64,000 nt of DNA from Bacteroidota bacterium (GTDB lineage: Bacteria; Bacteroidota; Bacteroidia; B-17B0; Aurantibacillaceae), in the NCBI GenBank assembly GCA_018267825.1, contig JAFDXR010000009.1, positions 103,736 to 167,735 on the forward strand, given 5' to 3'. Each line of letters starts with the position of its first letter. Positions within the stretch are counted from its first letter, which is position 1. Made by a program: the position numbers and the translations under genes. The notes below the pieces were generated by a model. That model saw only the letters and a list, made by a program, of their open reading frames with translations. It ran no database searches and was not told where the DNA came from. Positions 1 to 8,024 of this stretch are shown here, piece by piece.

Positions 1-113
1 ACATTGGGAATAGTCTTTTTGCTTCCCTATAGAAATTTAAAGGTCTTTAACATCTTCTCATTAAACCCTGAGTCGGGCTGAGGTGTCTTACCCATAGAGA
101 AAAACACCGGCTT

Positions 114-587
114 ATGAAAAAGCAAATTAAATCGGGCATCATACTGCCCCTGTTAATCATCCTGATGACCTGCGGCTCGGTTCAGGCACAGAAAGTCATT
201 GTCAAATTCGGAGGGCATCCCCGTGGTGGTTATGCCTATCATGGCGGTTACGGTCATGGCTTTGGATACAGGCCCTATTACCGGCCTTATCGCCGGTATC
301 CTTACTACAATAATGTGATCATTTACAAACCATACTGGCGCCCGGGTTATACATGCTATCGTCGCTGGATATATTTCCCGCAGTATAATGTGTACTGGGA
401 TAACCGTCGTAATGTATACCTTTTCTGGAATGGAAACGCCTGGTTTGCACAACCTGCTTTACCTCCGGCTATGGTAAACATCAACATCAATACAGCTAAA
501 ACCTATGAGCTTAAACCTTCCGACGACGATGTAGACGATGTGTATAAAAACAACAGCGAGCATCAGCAGGAGTATCCGAAGCAGTAA
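114..587 (+). CDS. Secreted Tyr/Gly/Arg-rich protein of unknown function
   Basis: The ORF starts with a clear Sec signal peptide of about 25 residues (charged MKKQIK start, hydrophobic core, VQAQ cleavage site). The mature part is very rich in Tyr, Gly, Arg and Pro, with GGYGHGFGYRPYYRPY-like stretches at residues 40-75. An acidic tail follows (SDDDVDDV, about residues 135-143). I do not recognise a family. The composition resembles small periplasmic or cell-surface proteins of Bacteroidota that are often annotated hypothetical. It is followed 55 bp later by another exported protein on the same strand, so the two may be co-transcribed. Confidence 0.75.
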   Translation: MKKQIKSGIILPLLIILMTCGSVQAQKVIVKFGGHPRGGYAYHGGYGHGFGYRPYYRPYRRYPYYNNVIIYKPYWRPGYTCYRRWIYFPQYNVYWDNRRNVYLFWNGNAWFAQPALPPAMVNININTAKTYELKPSDDDVDDVYKNNSEHQQEYPKQ

Positions 588-642
588 GTTTTTTGGGCAC
601 GCTTCAGCAATAAACGCGGCTATTTTTCGTATATTCGCATGA

Positions 643-1251
643 GTGAGAAATGGTTTGATTATAGCGTTGCTGTTCTTCTGTTCGTTGATTTCACAGGCCC
701 AGCAGATAGTCCCTTACGATCCTAAGGAAGAGATTGTATACGATGGTAAGCGTTACCGCGTACACAACAACTGGCTTTCGGCTGGTATGGGTTGGGCTGT
801 TAATACGCATCGCGAGTTGGATCAGAAAACAGTAGCGGTTGACTATAACTTCCACATCAGGCGGCAGTATTTCCAGGCCGGTGCGTTCATGAGTGGAAAT
901 AATTTTACGCCCGGCAATAATTATAATTTTCATGTTGGTTTTGGCTTACGTAAAGAAACAGCCCGGTATAACCTGGCGGCTTTTGTAGGGCCATCCGCCT
1001 CATATTTCTACAGACCTTTGCCCGATACACTCAACTATGATATCAGCCGCCTTTACAACCGTGTTGGTGCGTATGCCAGTGTCCAGGCCGTATACAAGAT
1101 AAAGTACGATGTTGGTATAGGGCTCGAGGTGTTTGGCGATTATAACCAGACTCAAAGTATTTTCGGAACGCGTATCATTTTATATTTCTCCGGTGCATAC
1201 CGTGGTATTAAAAAAGGCCATTACATCGATTCCAAGAAGAGCAAAGGGTGA
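643..1251 (+). CDS. Exported outer-membrane beta-barrel-like protein
   Basis: The start is GTG at 643; the ATG four bases upstream is in a different frame and does not give a signal peptide. The product has a 19-residue signal peptide ending in SQAQ. The mature part of about 180 residues has alternating aromatic and polar strands (for example RRQYFQAGAFMSG, YNFHVGFGLRKE), as in small outer-membrane beta-barrels. It ends in a basic KKSKG tail, not the usual terminal Phe. Its TGA overlaps the GTG start of the next gene by four bases, which suggests translational coupling to the FAD oxidoreductase. No specific function can be given. Confidence 0.7.
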   Translation: MRNGLIIALLFFCSLISQAQQIVPYDPKEEIVYDGKRYRVHNNWLSAGMGWAVNTHRELDQKTVAVDYNFHIRRQYFQAGAFMSGNNFTPGNNYNFHVGFGLRKETARYNLAAFVGPSASYFYRPLPDTLNYDISRLYNRVGAYASVQAVYKIKYDVGIGLEVFGDYNQTQSIFGTRIILYFSGAYRGIKKGHYIDSKKSKG

Positions 1252-2300
1252 ATGCAGACTTCATCATAGTCGGGCAGGGTATAGCGGGAACAGTGCTGGC
1301 ACACCGCCTCGAGGAATATAAGCAGCGCGTTGTTGTTATCAGCCATCCTTCACTATCTGCCTCGTCGGCTGTGGCTGCCGGAATCTGGAACCCCATTGTT
1401 TTCAAGCGTTTAACCAAAAGCTGGATGGCCGATGAAATCCTGCCGGAGCTACACGCATTTTACGGAAGCTGCGGACATAAACTGCATCAGAATTTTTTAT
1501 CGGAACGCGCGATCATAAAACCCTTTACCGAAGTTCAGGAAGCAACACTCTGGCAGAAAAAATCCGCCGAAGGAAATCAATACCTCGACGGTAAAATATA
1601 TTCGGACTTTGATTTATCGGAAAAGGACCATGCCACACGTTATTCAAAAGTGCTTGAAGCCGGTAATCTTCATATGCAGGAGTTTCTGGAGCGAAGCCGG
1701 GAATATTTTATTTCCGGGGAATCATACCTCGAAGACAACTTCGAATTCGAATCACTGAGCACAACGCCGGATGGCGTAAGCTATAAGCACATCCGGGCAC
1801 GTTATATCGTTTTCTGCGAAGGACATCTTGTGCGGAAAAATCCATTCTTCGGCTTTATACCTATGAAACCGGCCAAAGGCGAAGTGCTGACTATTCATTG
1901 TAAAGGCATCAGGCTGGAAAAGGATATTTTCAATAAAAACCTCTTTATTATGCCGCTGGGCAACGATTTATATAAAGTCGGCGCCACGTATGCCTGGGAT
2001 AAACTGAATGATTTTCCAACGGATGAAGGGAAGGAGGAACTCCTGGCAAAATTGCAGCAGATACTTACCATTCCTTTTGAGATTATTCATCATCAGGCAG
2101 GCGTCCGACCTTCTGTTATTGACCGGCGACCTGTTCTCGGAAAACACGCATCGAATGAACGGGTAGCTATCTTTAACGGACTGGGTACCAAGGGGGTAAT
2201 GCTGGCACCTTATTTTTCAGGAATCCTTACCGAACACCTTATTCATGGACAGCCGGTTCCGGCTGAGGTGGATATAAATCGATTTTTTGATGCTGTTTAA
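1248..2300 (+). CDS. FAD-dependent oxidoreductase, D-amino-acid-oxidase (DAO) type
   Basis: Residues 4-35 form a Rossmann dinucleotide-binding fold with the GxGxxG motif (IIVGQGIAGTVLAHRLE), and the acidic end of the second strand is replaced by VVVIS. The central part has the DAO-like PAKGEVLTI strand, and the C-terminus carries the FAD-proximal NGLGTKGVMLAPY motif with an Arg-rich VRPSVIDRRPVLG segment before it. These are features of the DadA/ThiO/GlpD-like superfamily. The length of 350 residues is normal for soluble DAO enzymes. Start is GTG at 1248, in a GTGA overlap with the upstream gene. The substrate cannot be told from sequence. Confidence 0.85.
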   Translation: MNADFIIVGQGIAGTVLAHRLEEYKQRVVVISHPSLSASSAVAAGIWNPIVFKRLTKSWMADEILPELHAFYGSCGHKLHQNFLSERAIIKPFTEVQEATLWQKKSAEGNQYLDGKIYSDFDLSEKDHATRYSKVLEAGNLHMQEFLERSREYFISGESYLEDNFEFESLSTTPDGVSYKHIRARYIVFCEGHLVRKNPFFGFIPMKPAKGEVLTIHCKGIRLEKDIFNKNLFIMPLGNDLYKVGATYAWDKLNDFPTDEGKEELLAKLQQILTIPFEIIHHQAGVRPSVIDRRPVLGKHASNERVAIFNGLGTKGVMLAPYFSGILTEHLIHGQPVPAEVDINRFFDAV

Positions 2301-2333
2301 CAGTTGAAATCAGATTTATGTCGAAAATTTTTT

Positions 2334-2341
2334 TATTTTTG
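2334..2341 (+). promoter_or_regulatory. Bacteroidota -7 element TATTTTTG
   Basis: TATTTTTG matches the Bacteroidota -7 consensus TAnnTTTG and lies 19 bp before the ATG at 2361. A convincing -33 TTTG at the normal distance is not evident, so this rests on the -7 box alone. Confidence 0.45.
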
Positions 2342-2360
2342 GACACCTAAAAAAAACAAC

Positions 2361-4922
2361 ATGAAAAAACTGTTACTTCCTATTACGATTATGCTCTTTG
2401 GCGTGGCCACAGGTTTCGCCCAAAACAGGCAGGCAGGTTCAGATTTCCGGACCATACCAAATAACCACGTTGGTAATGCCCTCCACAAAAACAGTGGACT
2501 AGCCCCTGTGCCTACCACCACAACCAGTACGTGTATGTCTATCAATACACCTTCTGTAGCCGGATGGACCCCTACAATTTACGGCGCTCCAACCAGCTCT
2601 TCCTCTACCGTATTTGCAGATGGTGGCTTTGTGAATGGTAATAACTTCTACCTCGACAAAGAAAAAGCCATGTATTTCGATGCGTCGGCCTATTCCTTCA
2701 CGATCCTGAACCAGGTTGATGTTTGGTTTTCGAATGCCTACACCACTACACCTACCAAGGTGGTGAATATGAAAATTTATGACGGTACCAGTGGTACACC
2801 TTCGGCCAGCGTTATCGCAACAGCTACTGTGTCTATGGCACAGATCATGAGCGATGTGTCCGGTGGTTATACAACATCATTCTTTTTCCCGGGTGGTATT
2901 ACCATTCCGGCTTCCAAAAAGTTTTTTGCCAGCGTGGATGTCACCAACCTGCAATGGACAAGCACCGTGCACGATAGCTTAAACGTGGTGAGTAATCAGG
3001 ATCCACAGACAAACCCGGCTATGGCCTGGGAAAAACAAAGCAACAGCGTGTGGTATCGTTACAATAATACCACATCTTCATGGGGCCTGAATATCTCTTT
3101 ATACATTCAGCCTTTCCTGAGTACCGTGCCGATTACAGCAAGTCTTACAGCATCGAGCAACACCATTTGTGCCGGACAAAGTGTAACCTATAACTCAGCC
3201 GGTTCTACTACCGGAGGCAGTTACTACTGGAGCTTCGGATCTACACCAACGCCTACATCGGCAACCACAGCTACAGCCAGCGCAACTTACCCGTCTGCCG
3301 GTACCTATACAACGTACCTTGTGGTAGCAGATGCCTGCTCGGCTTATAAAATTTTAGGAAAAACAATTACTGTTAATCCGACACCAACCGTTTCTGCAAC
3401 ACCTTCGTCGACTACGGTTTGTAGTGGTAAGCAGGTTGTTTTATCAGGTGGCGGAGCTACCAGCTATGCATGGTCCGGAGGTATTACCAATGGTGTAGCC
3501 TTTACACCGGCAGCTTCAGGTAGTTATACAGTAACGGGTACAGGTGCCAACAGTTGTACCAATTCTGCAGTGGCTTCGGTTGTTGTAAATCCAACCCCGA
3601 CTGTAACAGCCAATACATCTACCAATACGGTTTGTAGTGGTAAGCAAGTGACGTTAAGCGGTGGCGGTGCTTCTACCTATGTGTGGACCGGCGGCGTAAC
3701 CGATGCGGTGGCCTTTACACCGGCATCCGGCGGATCTTACACAGTAACCGGAACTGCAGCCAATGGTTGTACCAATACGGCGGTAACGTCTGTAGCCGTG
3801 ATCGCAACCCCAACTGTTTCTGCAACTCCTTCGTCTACTACCGTTTGTAGCGGAGCAAATGTAACCCTGAACGGAGGAGGTGCTTCTACCTATGTATGGA
3901 CCGGTGGTATCAGCAACGGGGCACCCTTTGCTGCAACTTCTACCACAGCATATACTGTAACCGGAACTGCAGCCAATGGATGTACAAACACGGCAGTGGC
4001 CAGTGTCAATGTGAACGCCCTGCCTTCTGTTGTGGCCAATGCCTCATCTACAGTATCGTGTGCGGGTTCTAACGTAACACTTACAGGCTCTGGTGCATCA
4101 ACATATACCTGGACCGGTGGCGTTACAGATGGTGTGGCTTTTGTGCCGTCATCTACCAATACTTATACTGTATCCGGAACTTCGGCTGCAGGTTGTATAA
4201 ATACAGCAACAGTGGGTGTAACTGTAGTAAGTAATCCAACTGTTACTGCCAATACAACGGCTACAGCTGTGTGCATGGGCATGCCTGTTACCCTGAGTGG
4301 TGGTGGCGCTTCGACCTATACCTGGACCGGCGGTGTAACCGATAATACAGCATTTACCCCTTCATCTACAGCAACATATACTGTAACGGGTGCTGCGGGA
4401 ACCTGCTCGGGATCTGCTGCTGTGACGGTCGTTGTAAACTCAAATCCGACAGTTTCTGCCAGTGCTACTGCCACTATGATCTGTTCAGGAGCCAATGTAA
4501 CCCTGAATGGCAGCGGTGCATCAACCTATACCTGGACCGGCGGTGCAACAGACAATACACCTTTCGCGCCAGCTGCTACCGATACATATACTGTAACCGG
4601 AGCAGATGCCAACGGATGTACCGGAACTGCCACAGTAAGCGTTGTTGTGTCGACATGTACCGGGATCAATGGATTGAGCAGCGCGCCAAATGCGATTGTA
4701 TTGTACCCGAATCCGGGACATGCGGTGTTTACTGTTAGCAGCCATGGATTACCTGCAACGGCTGTTGTAGAAATCTATAATAACCTTGGCAAACTGGTTT
4801 ATTCGGAAAACCTGACCCAGGAAAATCAACTGATCCAGGCAAACCTGGCCAATGGAATTTATTTTGTGAAAGTGACCGATAAGGGTACTGTTCTTAGCGT
4901 TCATAAATTCATTAGCCAATAA
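2361..4922 (+). CDS. Large secreted repeat protein with PKD-like and Ig-like repeats and a T9SS type A sorting domain
   Basis: I chose ATG 2361, which begins a normal signal peptide (MKKLLLPITIMLFG, cleavage after GFAQ); an in-frame ATG further upstream would put 19 charged residues before it. The mature protein has an N-terminal beta-rich region of about 240 residues, one PKD-like domain (YYWSFGSTPTPTSATTA), then six near-identical Cys-containing repeats of about 70 residues. Each repeat has the pattern CSG-V-L-GGGASTY-WTGG-T-FTP-YTVTG-A-NGC. The last 75 residues are a type A sorting domain (LYPNPGHAVFTVS ... GIYFVKVTDKG), so it should be exported by the type IX system and processed at the surface. 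Role unknown; adhesin-like architecture. Confidence 0.9.
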   Translation: MKKLLLPITIMLFGVATGFAQNRQAGSDFRTIPNNHVGNALHKNSGLAPVPTTTTSTCMSINTPSVAGWTPTIYGAPTSSSSTVFADGGFVNGNNFYLDKEKAMYFDASAYSFTILNQVDVWFSNAYTTTPTKVVNMKIYDGTSGTPSASVIATATVSMAQIMSDVSGGYTTSFFFPGGITIPASKKFFASVDVTNLQWTSTVHDSLNVVSNQDPQTNPAMAWEKQSNSVWYRYNNTTSSWGLNISLYIQPFLSTVPITASLTASSNTICAGQSVTYNSAGSTTGGSYYWSFGSTPTPTSATTATASATYPSAGTYTTYLVVADACSAYKILGKTITVNPTPTVSATPSSTTVCSGKQVVLSGGGATSYAWSGGITNGVAFTPAASGSYTVTGTGANSCTNSAVASVVVNPTPTVTANTSTNTVCSGKQVTLSGGGASTYVWTGGVTDAVAFTPASGGSYTVTGTAANGCTNTAVTSVAVIATPTVSATPSSTTVCSGANVTLNGGGASTYVWTGGISNGAPFAATSTTAYTVTGTAANGCTNTAVASVNVNALPSVVANASSTVSCAGSNVTLTGSGASTYTWTGGVTDGVAFVPSSTNTYTVSGTSAAGCINTATVGVTVVSNPTVTANTTATAVCMGMPVTLSGGGASTYTWTGGVTDNTAFTPSSTATYTVTGAAGTCSGSAAVTVVVNSNPTVSASATATMICSGANVTLNGSGASTYTWTGGATDNTPFAPAATDTYTVTGADANGCTGTATVSVVVSTCTGINGLSSAPNAIVLYPNPGHAVFTVSSHGLPATAVVEIYNNLGKLVYSENLTQENQLIQANLANGIYFVKVTDKGTVLSVHKFISQ
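3384..4655 (+). repeat. Six tandem repeats of about 213 bp inside the T9SS protein gene
   Basis: The coding sequence repeats about every 71 codons, with unit starts near 3384, 3597, 3810, 4021, 4228 and 4446. Each unit carries two Cys (first in V-CSG, second in NGC or similar), which probably form one disulphide per Ig-like domain. The fifth unit has CMGMPV in place of CSG and a shorter GAAGTCSGS end. Such arrays are prone to copy-number change. Confidence 0.85.
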
Positions 4923-4946
4923 GGCTTATTCATACATTACATAAGA

Positions 4947-4977
4947 AATCCTCTGCCACGGGCAGGGGATTTTTTTA
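4947..4977 (+). terminator. Rho-independent terminator after the T9SS repeat protein
   Basis: AATCC-CTGCC pairs with GGCAG-GGATT around a short loop and is followed by a run of seven T. It sits 24 bp after the stop of the repeat-protein gene. Confidence 0.85.
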
Positions 4978-5018
4978 TTGTGTACATCTAAAGAAACTTG
5001 TAAATTAACAATTGCTTA

Positions 5019-5474
5019 ATGACCTTGTTAAATCCCAATATTAAATTAATTGGCCGTAGGGAGTACATTGATCTTCCATGGCTGAACCTGAATCATATTG
5101 AAGCGAAAGTAGATACAGGTGCTTATACCTGTGCCATACATTGCGAATCGATTGCAGTGATGATTGAAAACCAGAAACAGGTATTGTGTGTGAAATTACT
5201 GGATGCCAACGGAAGCGATTATAAGTTCAGCGAGTTTACACTGAAAAAAATCAAGAACTCTTTCGGTGAAATGGAAGAGCGGTATATTATAAAAACATTG
5301 ATCCGTATCGGGCGGAAGAAAATCCGGACCACGATTTCCCTGAGCGATCGCGGCAATATGCGTTACCCGGTGCTGATTGGGCGGCGTCTGCTGAAAGGCA
5401 AATTTATTGTGGATGTAAGCCAGGTATATACAAACGGAATCAGACTTAATAAACTAATGAGACAGAAGAAATGA
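5019..5474 (+). CDS. RimB-type retropepsin-like protease (ATP-dependent zinc protease family)
   Basis: The 151-residue protein contains the retropepsin-like [11 protein letters not shown] motif at about residues 31-41 and the second-half [19 protein letters not shown] segment that pairs with it in this family. The family is found next to RimK enzymes and acts on poly-glutamate tails or modified ribosomal protein S6. Here it overlaps the RimK gene by four bases (ATGA at 5471), so the two are translationally coupled. The exact substrate in this organism is inferred from the neighbourhood only. Confidence 0.85.
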   Translation: MTLLNPNIKLIGRREYIDLPWLNLNHIEAKVDTGAYTCAIHCESIAVMIENQKQVLCVKLLDANGSDYKFSEFTLKKIKNSFGEMEERYIIKTLIRIGRKKIRTTISLSDRGNMRYPVLIGRRLLKGKFIVDVSQVYTNGIRLNKLMRQKK

Positions 5475-6361
5475 AAATTGCGATTTTGTCGAGGAACCGA
5501 AACCTCTATTCAACCCGCAGACTTGTAGAGGCTGCCGAAGCACGCGGACATGAAGTGGTTGTGCTGGATCATCTGAAATGTGTATTGGTGATTGAGCAGG
5601 GACGACCGCACATATACTACAACGGGAAGGAAGTAACCGACATCAATGCCGTGATACCGCGTATCGGTGCCAGCGCTACATTTTATGGATCGGCGGTTGT
5701 GCGCCAGTTCGAAATGATGAAAATATTTACGGCTGTAGAATCGCAGGCTCTTGTGCGTTCGCGCGATAAACTGCGCAGCCTGCAGATCCTGGCCAGGGCG
5801 GGTATCGGTATTCCGAAATCGGCCTTTGCCAATGAACCGAAAGATATTGAATCGGTTATTGCCAGTATCGGTGGAGCTCCCTGTGTGGTGAAGCTTCTCG
5901 AAGGAACCCAGGGCATCGGCGTGATCCTTGCTGAAAATGACAAAGCGGCAAAATCCGTGATCGAAGCCTTTTTGAAACTCGATGCCAACATGCTCGTTCA
6001 GGAGTTTATCAAAGAGGCCAAAGGGGCCGATCTGCGCGTGTTTATTGTAGATGGCCAGGTGGTAGGTGCTATGAAGCGCCAGGCAAAAGAAGGCGAGTTC
6101 AGAAGTAATCTGCATCGCGGAGGTTCGGCAAGCATTGTTACATTAACACCCGAAGAAAGAGCCACCGCTGTAAAAGCCGCTAAAAAACTGGGACTTGGTA
6201 TTGCCGGGGTCGATTTGCTTCAGTCGGACCGCGGACCGTTAGTGATGGAAGTAAACTCCTCGCCGGGCCTCGAAGGTATTGAAGGTGCTACAGGAATTGA
6301 TATTGCCGGTAAAATCATCGAATATGTTGAGCGGAATGAATTTAATACGCCGGGCCAGTAG
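5471..6361 (+). CDS. rimK: RimK-family alpha-L-glutamate ligase
   Basis: ATP-grasp enzyme of normal RimK length (296 residues). Visible features are the N-terminal pre-ATP-grasp domain ([17 protein letters not shown]), the conserved [13 protein letters not shown] segment, the glycine-rich loop [12 protein letters not shown], the R-F/V-DG strand ([15 protein letters not shown]), the RSNLHRGG motif and the metal-binding [13 protein letters not shown]. In E. coli RimK adds glutamates to the C-terminus of ribosomal protein S6. It lies between the RimB-like protease and a zinc deacylase, a three-gene unit with 4-bp and 2-bp junctions. Confidence 0.93.
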   Translation: MKIAILSRNRNLYSTRRLVEAAEARGHEVVVLDHLKCVLVIEQGRPHIYYNGKEVTDINAVIPRIGASATFYGSAVVRQFEMMKIFTAVESQALVRSRDKLRSLQILARAGIGIPKSAFANEPKDIESVIASIGGAPCVVKLLEGTQGIGVILAENDKAAKSVIEAFLKLDANMLVQEFIKEAKGADLRVFIVDGQVVGAMKRQAKEGEFRSNLHRGGSASIVTLTPEERATAVKAAKKLGLGIAGVDLLQSDRGPLVMEVNSSPGLEGIEGATGIDIAGKIIEYVERNEFNTPGQ

Positions 6362-6363
6362 GT

Positions 6364-7308
6364 ATGTCAGACTTCATTATTAACAACCAAACCATTCCCG
6401 TTGGTGAAAATAAACAGATCGTACTGAATGCATATGAGCTACACACCAAAACCAGTATAGAAATTCCGGTGTTTGTTTTCCGGAGTAAAGAGCCGGGGCC
6501 TACCATTTTGCTCAGCGCCGGTATGCATGGTGAAGAAACAAATGGTATTGAAATCATCCGGAAAGTGATTACCCGCGAAGAGATTAAATCGCTCAAATGC
6601 GGCAGTCTCATTGCCATTCCCGTTATCAATATTGTATCGTTCCTCTTTGGAAGCCGCGATCTGCCGGATGGCAGGGATTTGAATCGCTGTTTTCCGGGAA
6701 ATAAAAACGGATCTTTTGGCAGCCGTATCGCCTACGACCTCATGAAATATGTATTACCACTGGTCGATTTCGGTATCGATTTTCATACCGGTGGCGCCAA
6801 GATCAATAACTTCCCACAGCTGCGCTGTGTGTTCGAGTTCCCCGATAACCTGGAACTGGCGGAACGTTTTTCGCCACCACTTATTATCGATAGTTCCTAC
6901 CGTGATGGTACATTCCGTAAAGAAGCCGCCAAAAAAGGCAAACCCATACTGGTGTATGAAGGTGGTGAAAGCATGCGCTTTAATTACATTGCCATTAATG
7001 AGGGGGTAAACGGATGTCTTCGGTTGATGCGCTCATACAACATGCTTGATGTAGATGTGCCGAATAACCCGGCTGTAAAACTCATGAACGATACCTGGAT
7101 CCGGGCGGGCGTAAGCGGCCTTTTTCACTTAATTGCCAACAACGGAGCTCATGTGCGTAAAGACGATTTGCTGGGAGTGGTTTGCAATCCTTACGGAAAC
7201 ATAGAACATAAAATTCTGTCACCGAAAGACGGCTATATTATCGGCGTGAATAATCAACCGGTGGTTAACCAGGGTGATGCCCTTATCCATCTTGGGCTGG
7301 AAGAGTAA
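6364..7308 (+). CDS. Succinylglutamate desuccinylase/aspartoacylase family zinc hydrolase
   Basis: M14-like deacylase of 314 residues. Zinc ligands and catalytic residues are seen in GMHGEETNG (His and Glu, about residues 54-62) and DFHTGG (second His, about residue 140). The conserved RDLNRCFPG and YEGGE segments are also present. The C-terminal 80 residues form a biotinyl-lipoyl-like hammerhead (VRKDDLLGVVCNPYG ... DGYIIGVNNQPVVNQGDALI), common in this subfamily. It follows rimK by 2 bp. Context suggests hydrolysis of glutamate-containing amides linked to RimK products, but this is inference. Confidence 0.88.
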   Translation: MSDFIINNQTIPVGENKQIVLNAYELHTKTSIEIPVFVFRSKEPGPTILLSAGMHGEETNGIEIIRKVITREEIKSLKCGSLIAIPVINIVSFLFGSRDLPDGRDLNRCFPGNKNGSFGSRIAYDLMKYVLPLVDFGIDFHTGGAKINNFPQLRCVFEFPDNLELAERFSPPLIIDSSYRDGTFRKEAAKKGKPILVYEGGESMRFNYIAINEGVNGCLRLMRSYNMLDVDVPNNPAVKLMNDTWIRAGVSGLFHLIANNGAHVRKDDLLGVVCNPYGNIEHKILSPKDGYIIGVNNQPVVNQGDALIHLGLEE

Positions 7309-7309
7309 A

Positions 7310-8014
7310 TTACTGTTTTGATTTTCGATACAATCTGTAAATTTTGTTACCTGATTTGAGCGTAGCTTCCTGATAGTACTTTCTAAATTGGATAGAGTAA
7401 AGGCCGGGAGCTATAAAATCAGCTTTTCTTGAAGCTTTATTTTTGTTTTGCAGATCAAGTTTTTTGTTATTCAATTGCCACACCAGGCTATCTTTCATAA
7501 GCAGGCAGGATAGGTCCTTGTTGAAATGAATACGTGGACAATCTATACACGATAGAGTGTTGGCATTATCAACCACCCACTCTCCATAGAGGTATTCCGG
7601 TTTATAGAATATAAGTGAATCAGGGTCAGGTTTAAGCGACACAATTACATTCAGCACAGAGTTTATATTCTTATTGTTTTCGGTTGCGGGTTTGAACACA
7701 GGCATCCGTTTAATGACCTTTATCATTTCATCTTTGCATGCATCGCAGTTGGCATATATATCCTGGCCTGTGATATGCCCTGTACTATCAATCCTGAGGT
7801 TGCAGCGGATAAAGCCATTTTTGAATCCGTTTTTAACGGAATCCGGTACACTGATGTTTTTGTAAATAAACGTATATAGTTCCTTTTTTCCACCGGGAAA
7901 TTCGGCAGGAATCGGCAATTGCGAGGATGTATGATAGGATGTGGTTTGCGCGTGATAATAATGGTAAAGCAGGAATAGAAAAGCAAAATAAAGTATACGG
8001 AGGCGGAACTTCAT
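7310..8014 (-). CDS. Exported protein with a TonB-C-like domain
   Basis: The N-terminus is a signal peptide (LRILYFAFLFLLYHYYHAQ). Residues 35-130 match the TonB C-terminal fold found in many free-standing Bacteroidota proteins: P-EFPGGKKELYTFI, then GFIRCNLRIDSTGHITG, then VFKPATENNKNINSVL. The remaining 100 residues contain a CIDCPRIHF motif and are not recognised. The gene converges on the zinc hydrolase with a 1-bp gap and lies 10 bp downstream of the SpoIIE-phosphatase gene, so it is probably in that minus-strand operon. Confidence 0.72.
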   Translation of the reverse strand: MKFRLRILYFAFLFLLYHYYHAQTTSYHTSSQLPIPAEFPGGKKELYTFIYKNISVPDSVKNGFKNGFIRCNLRIDSTGHITGQDIYANCDACKDEMIKVIKRMPVFKPATENNKNINSVLNVIVSLKPDPDSLIFYKPEYLYGEWVVDNANTLSCIDCPRIHFNKDLSCLLMKDSLVWQLNNKKLDLQNKNKASRKADFIAPGLYSIQFRKYYQEATLKSGNKIYRLYRKSKQ

Positions 8015-8024
8015 AGGAAGCAGT

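Noticed and set aside
3890..4745. Minus-strand ORFs inside the T9SS repeat gene
   Set aside because: They are shadows of the repetitive coding sequence and have no start context or family match.
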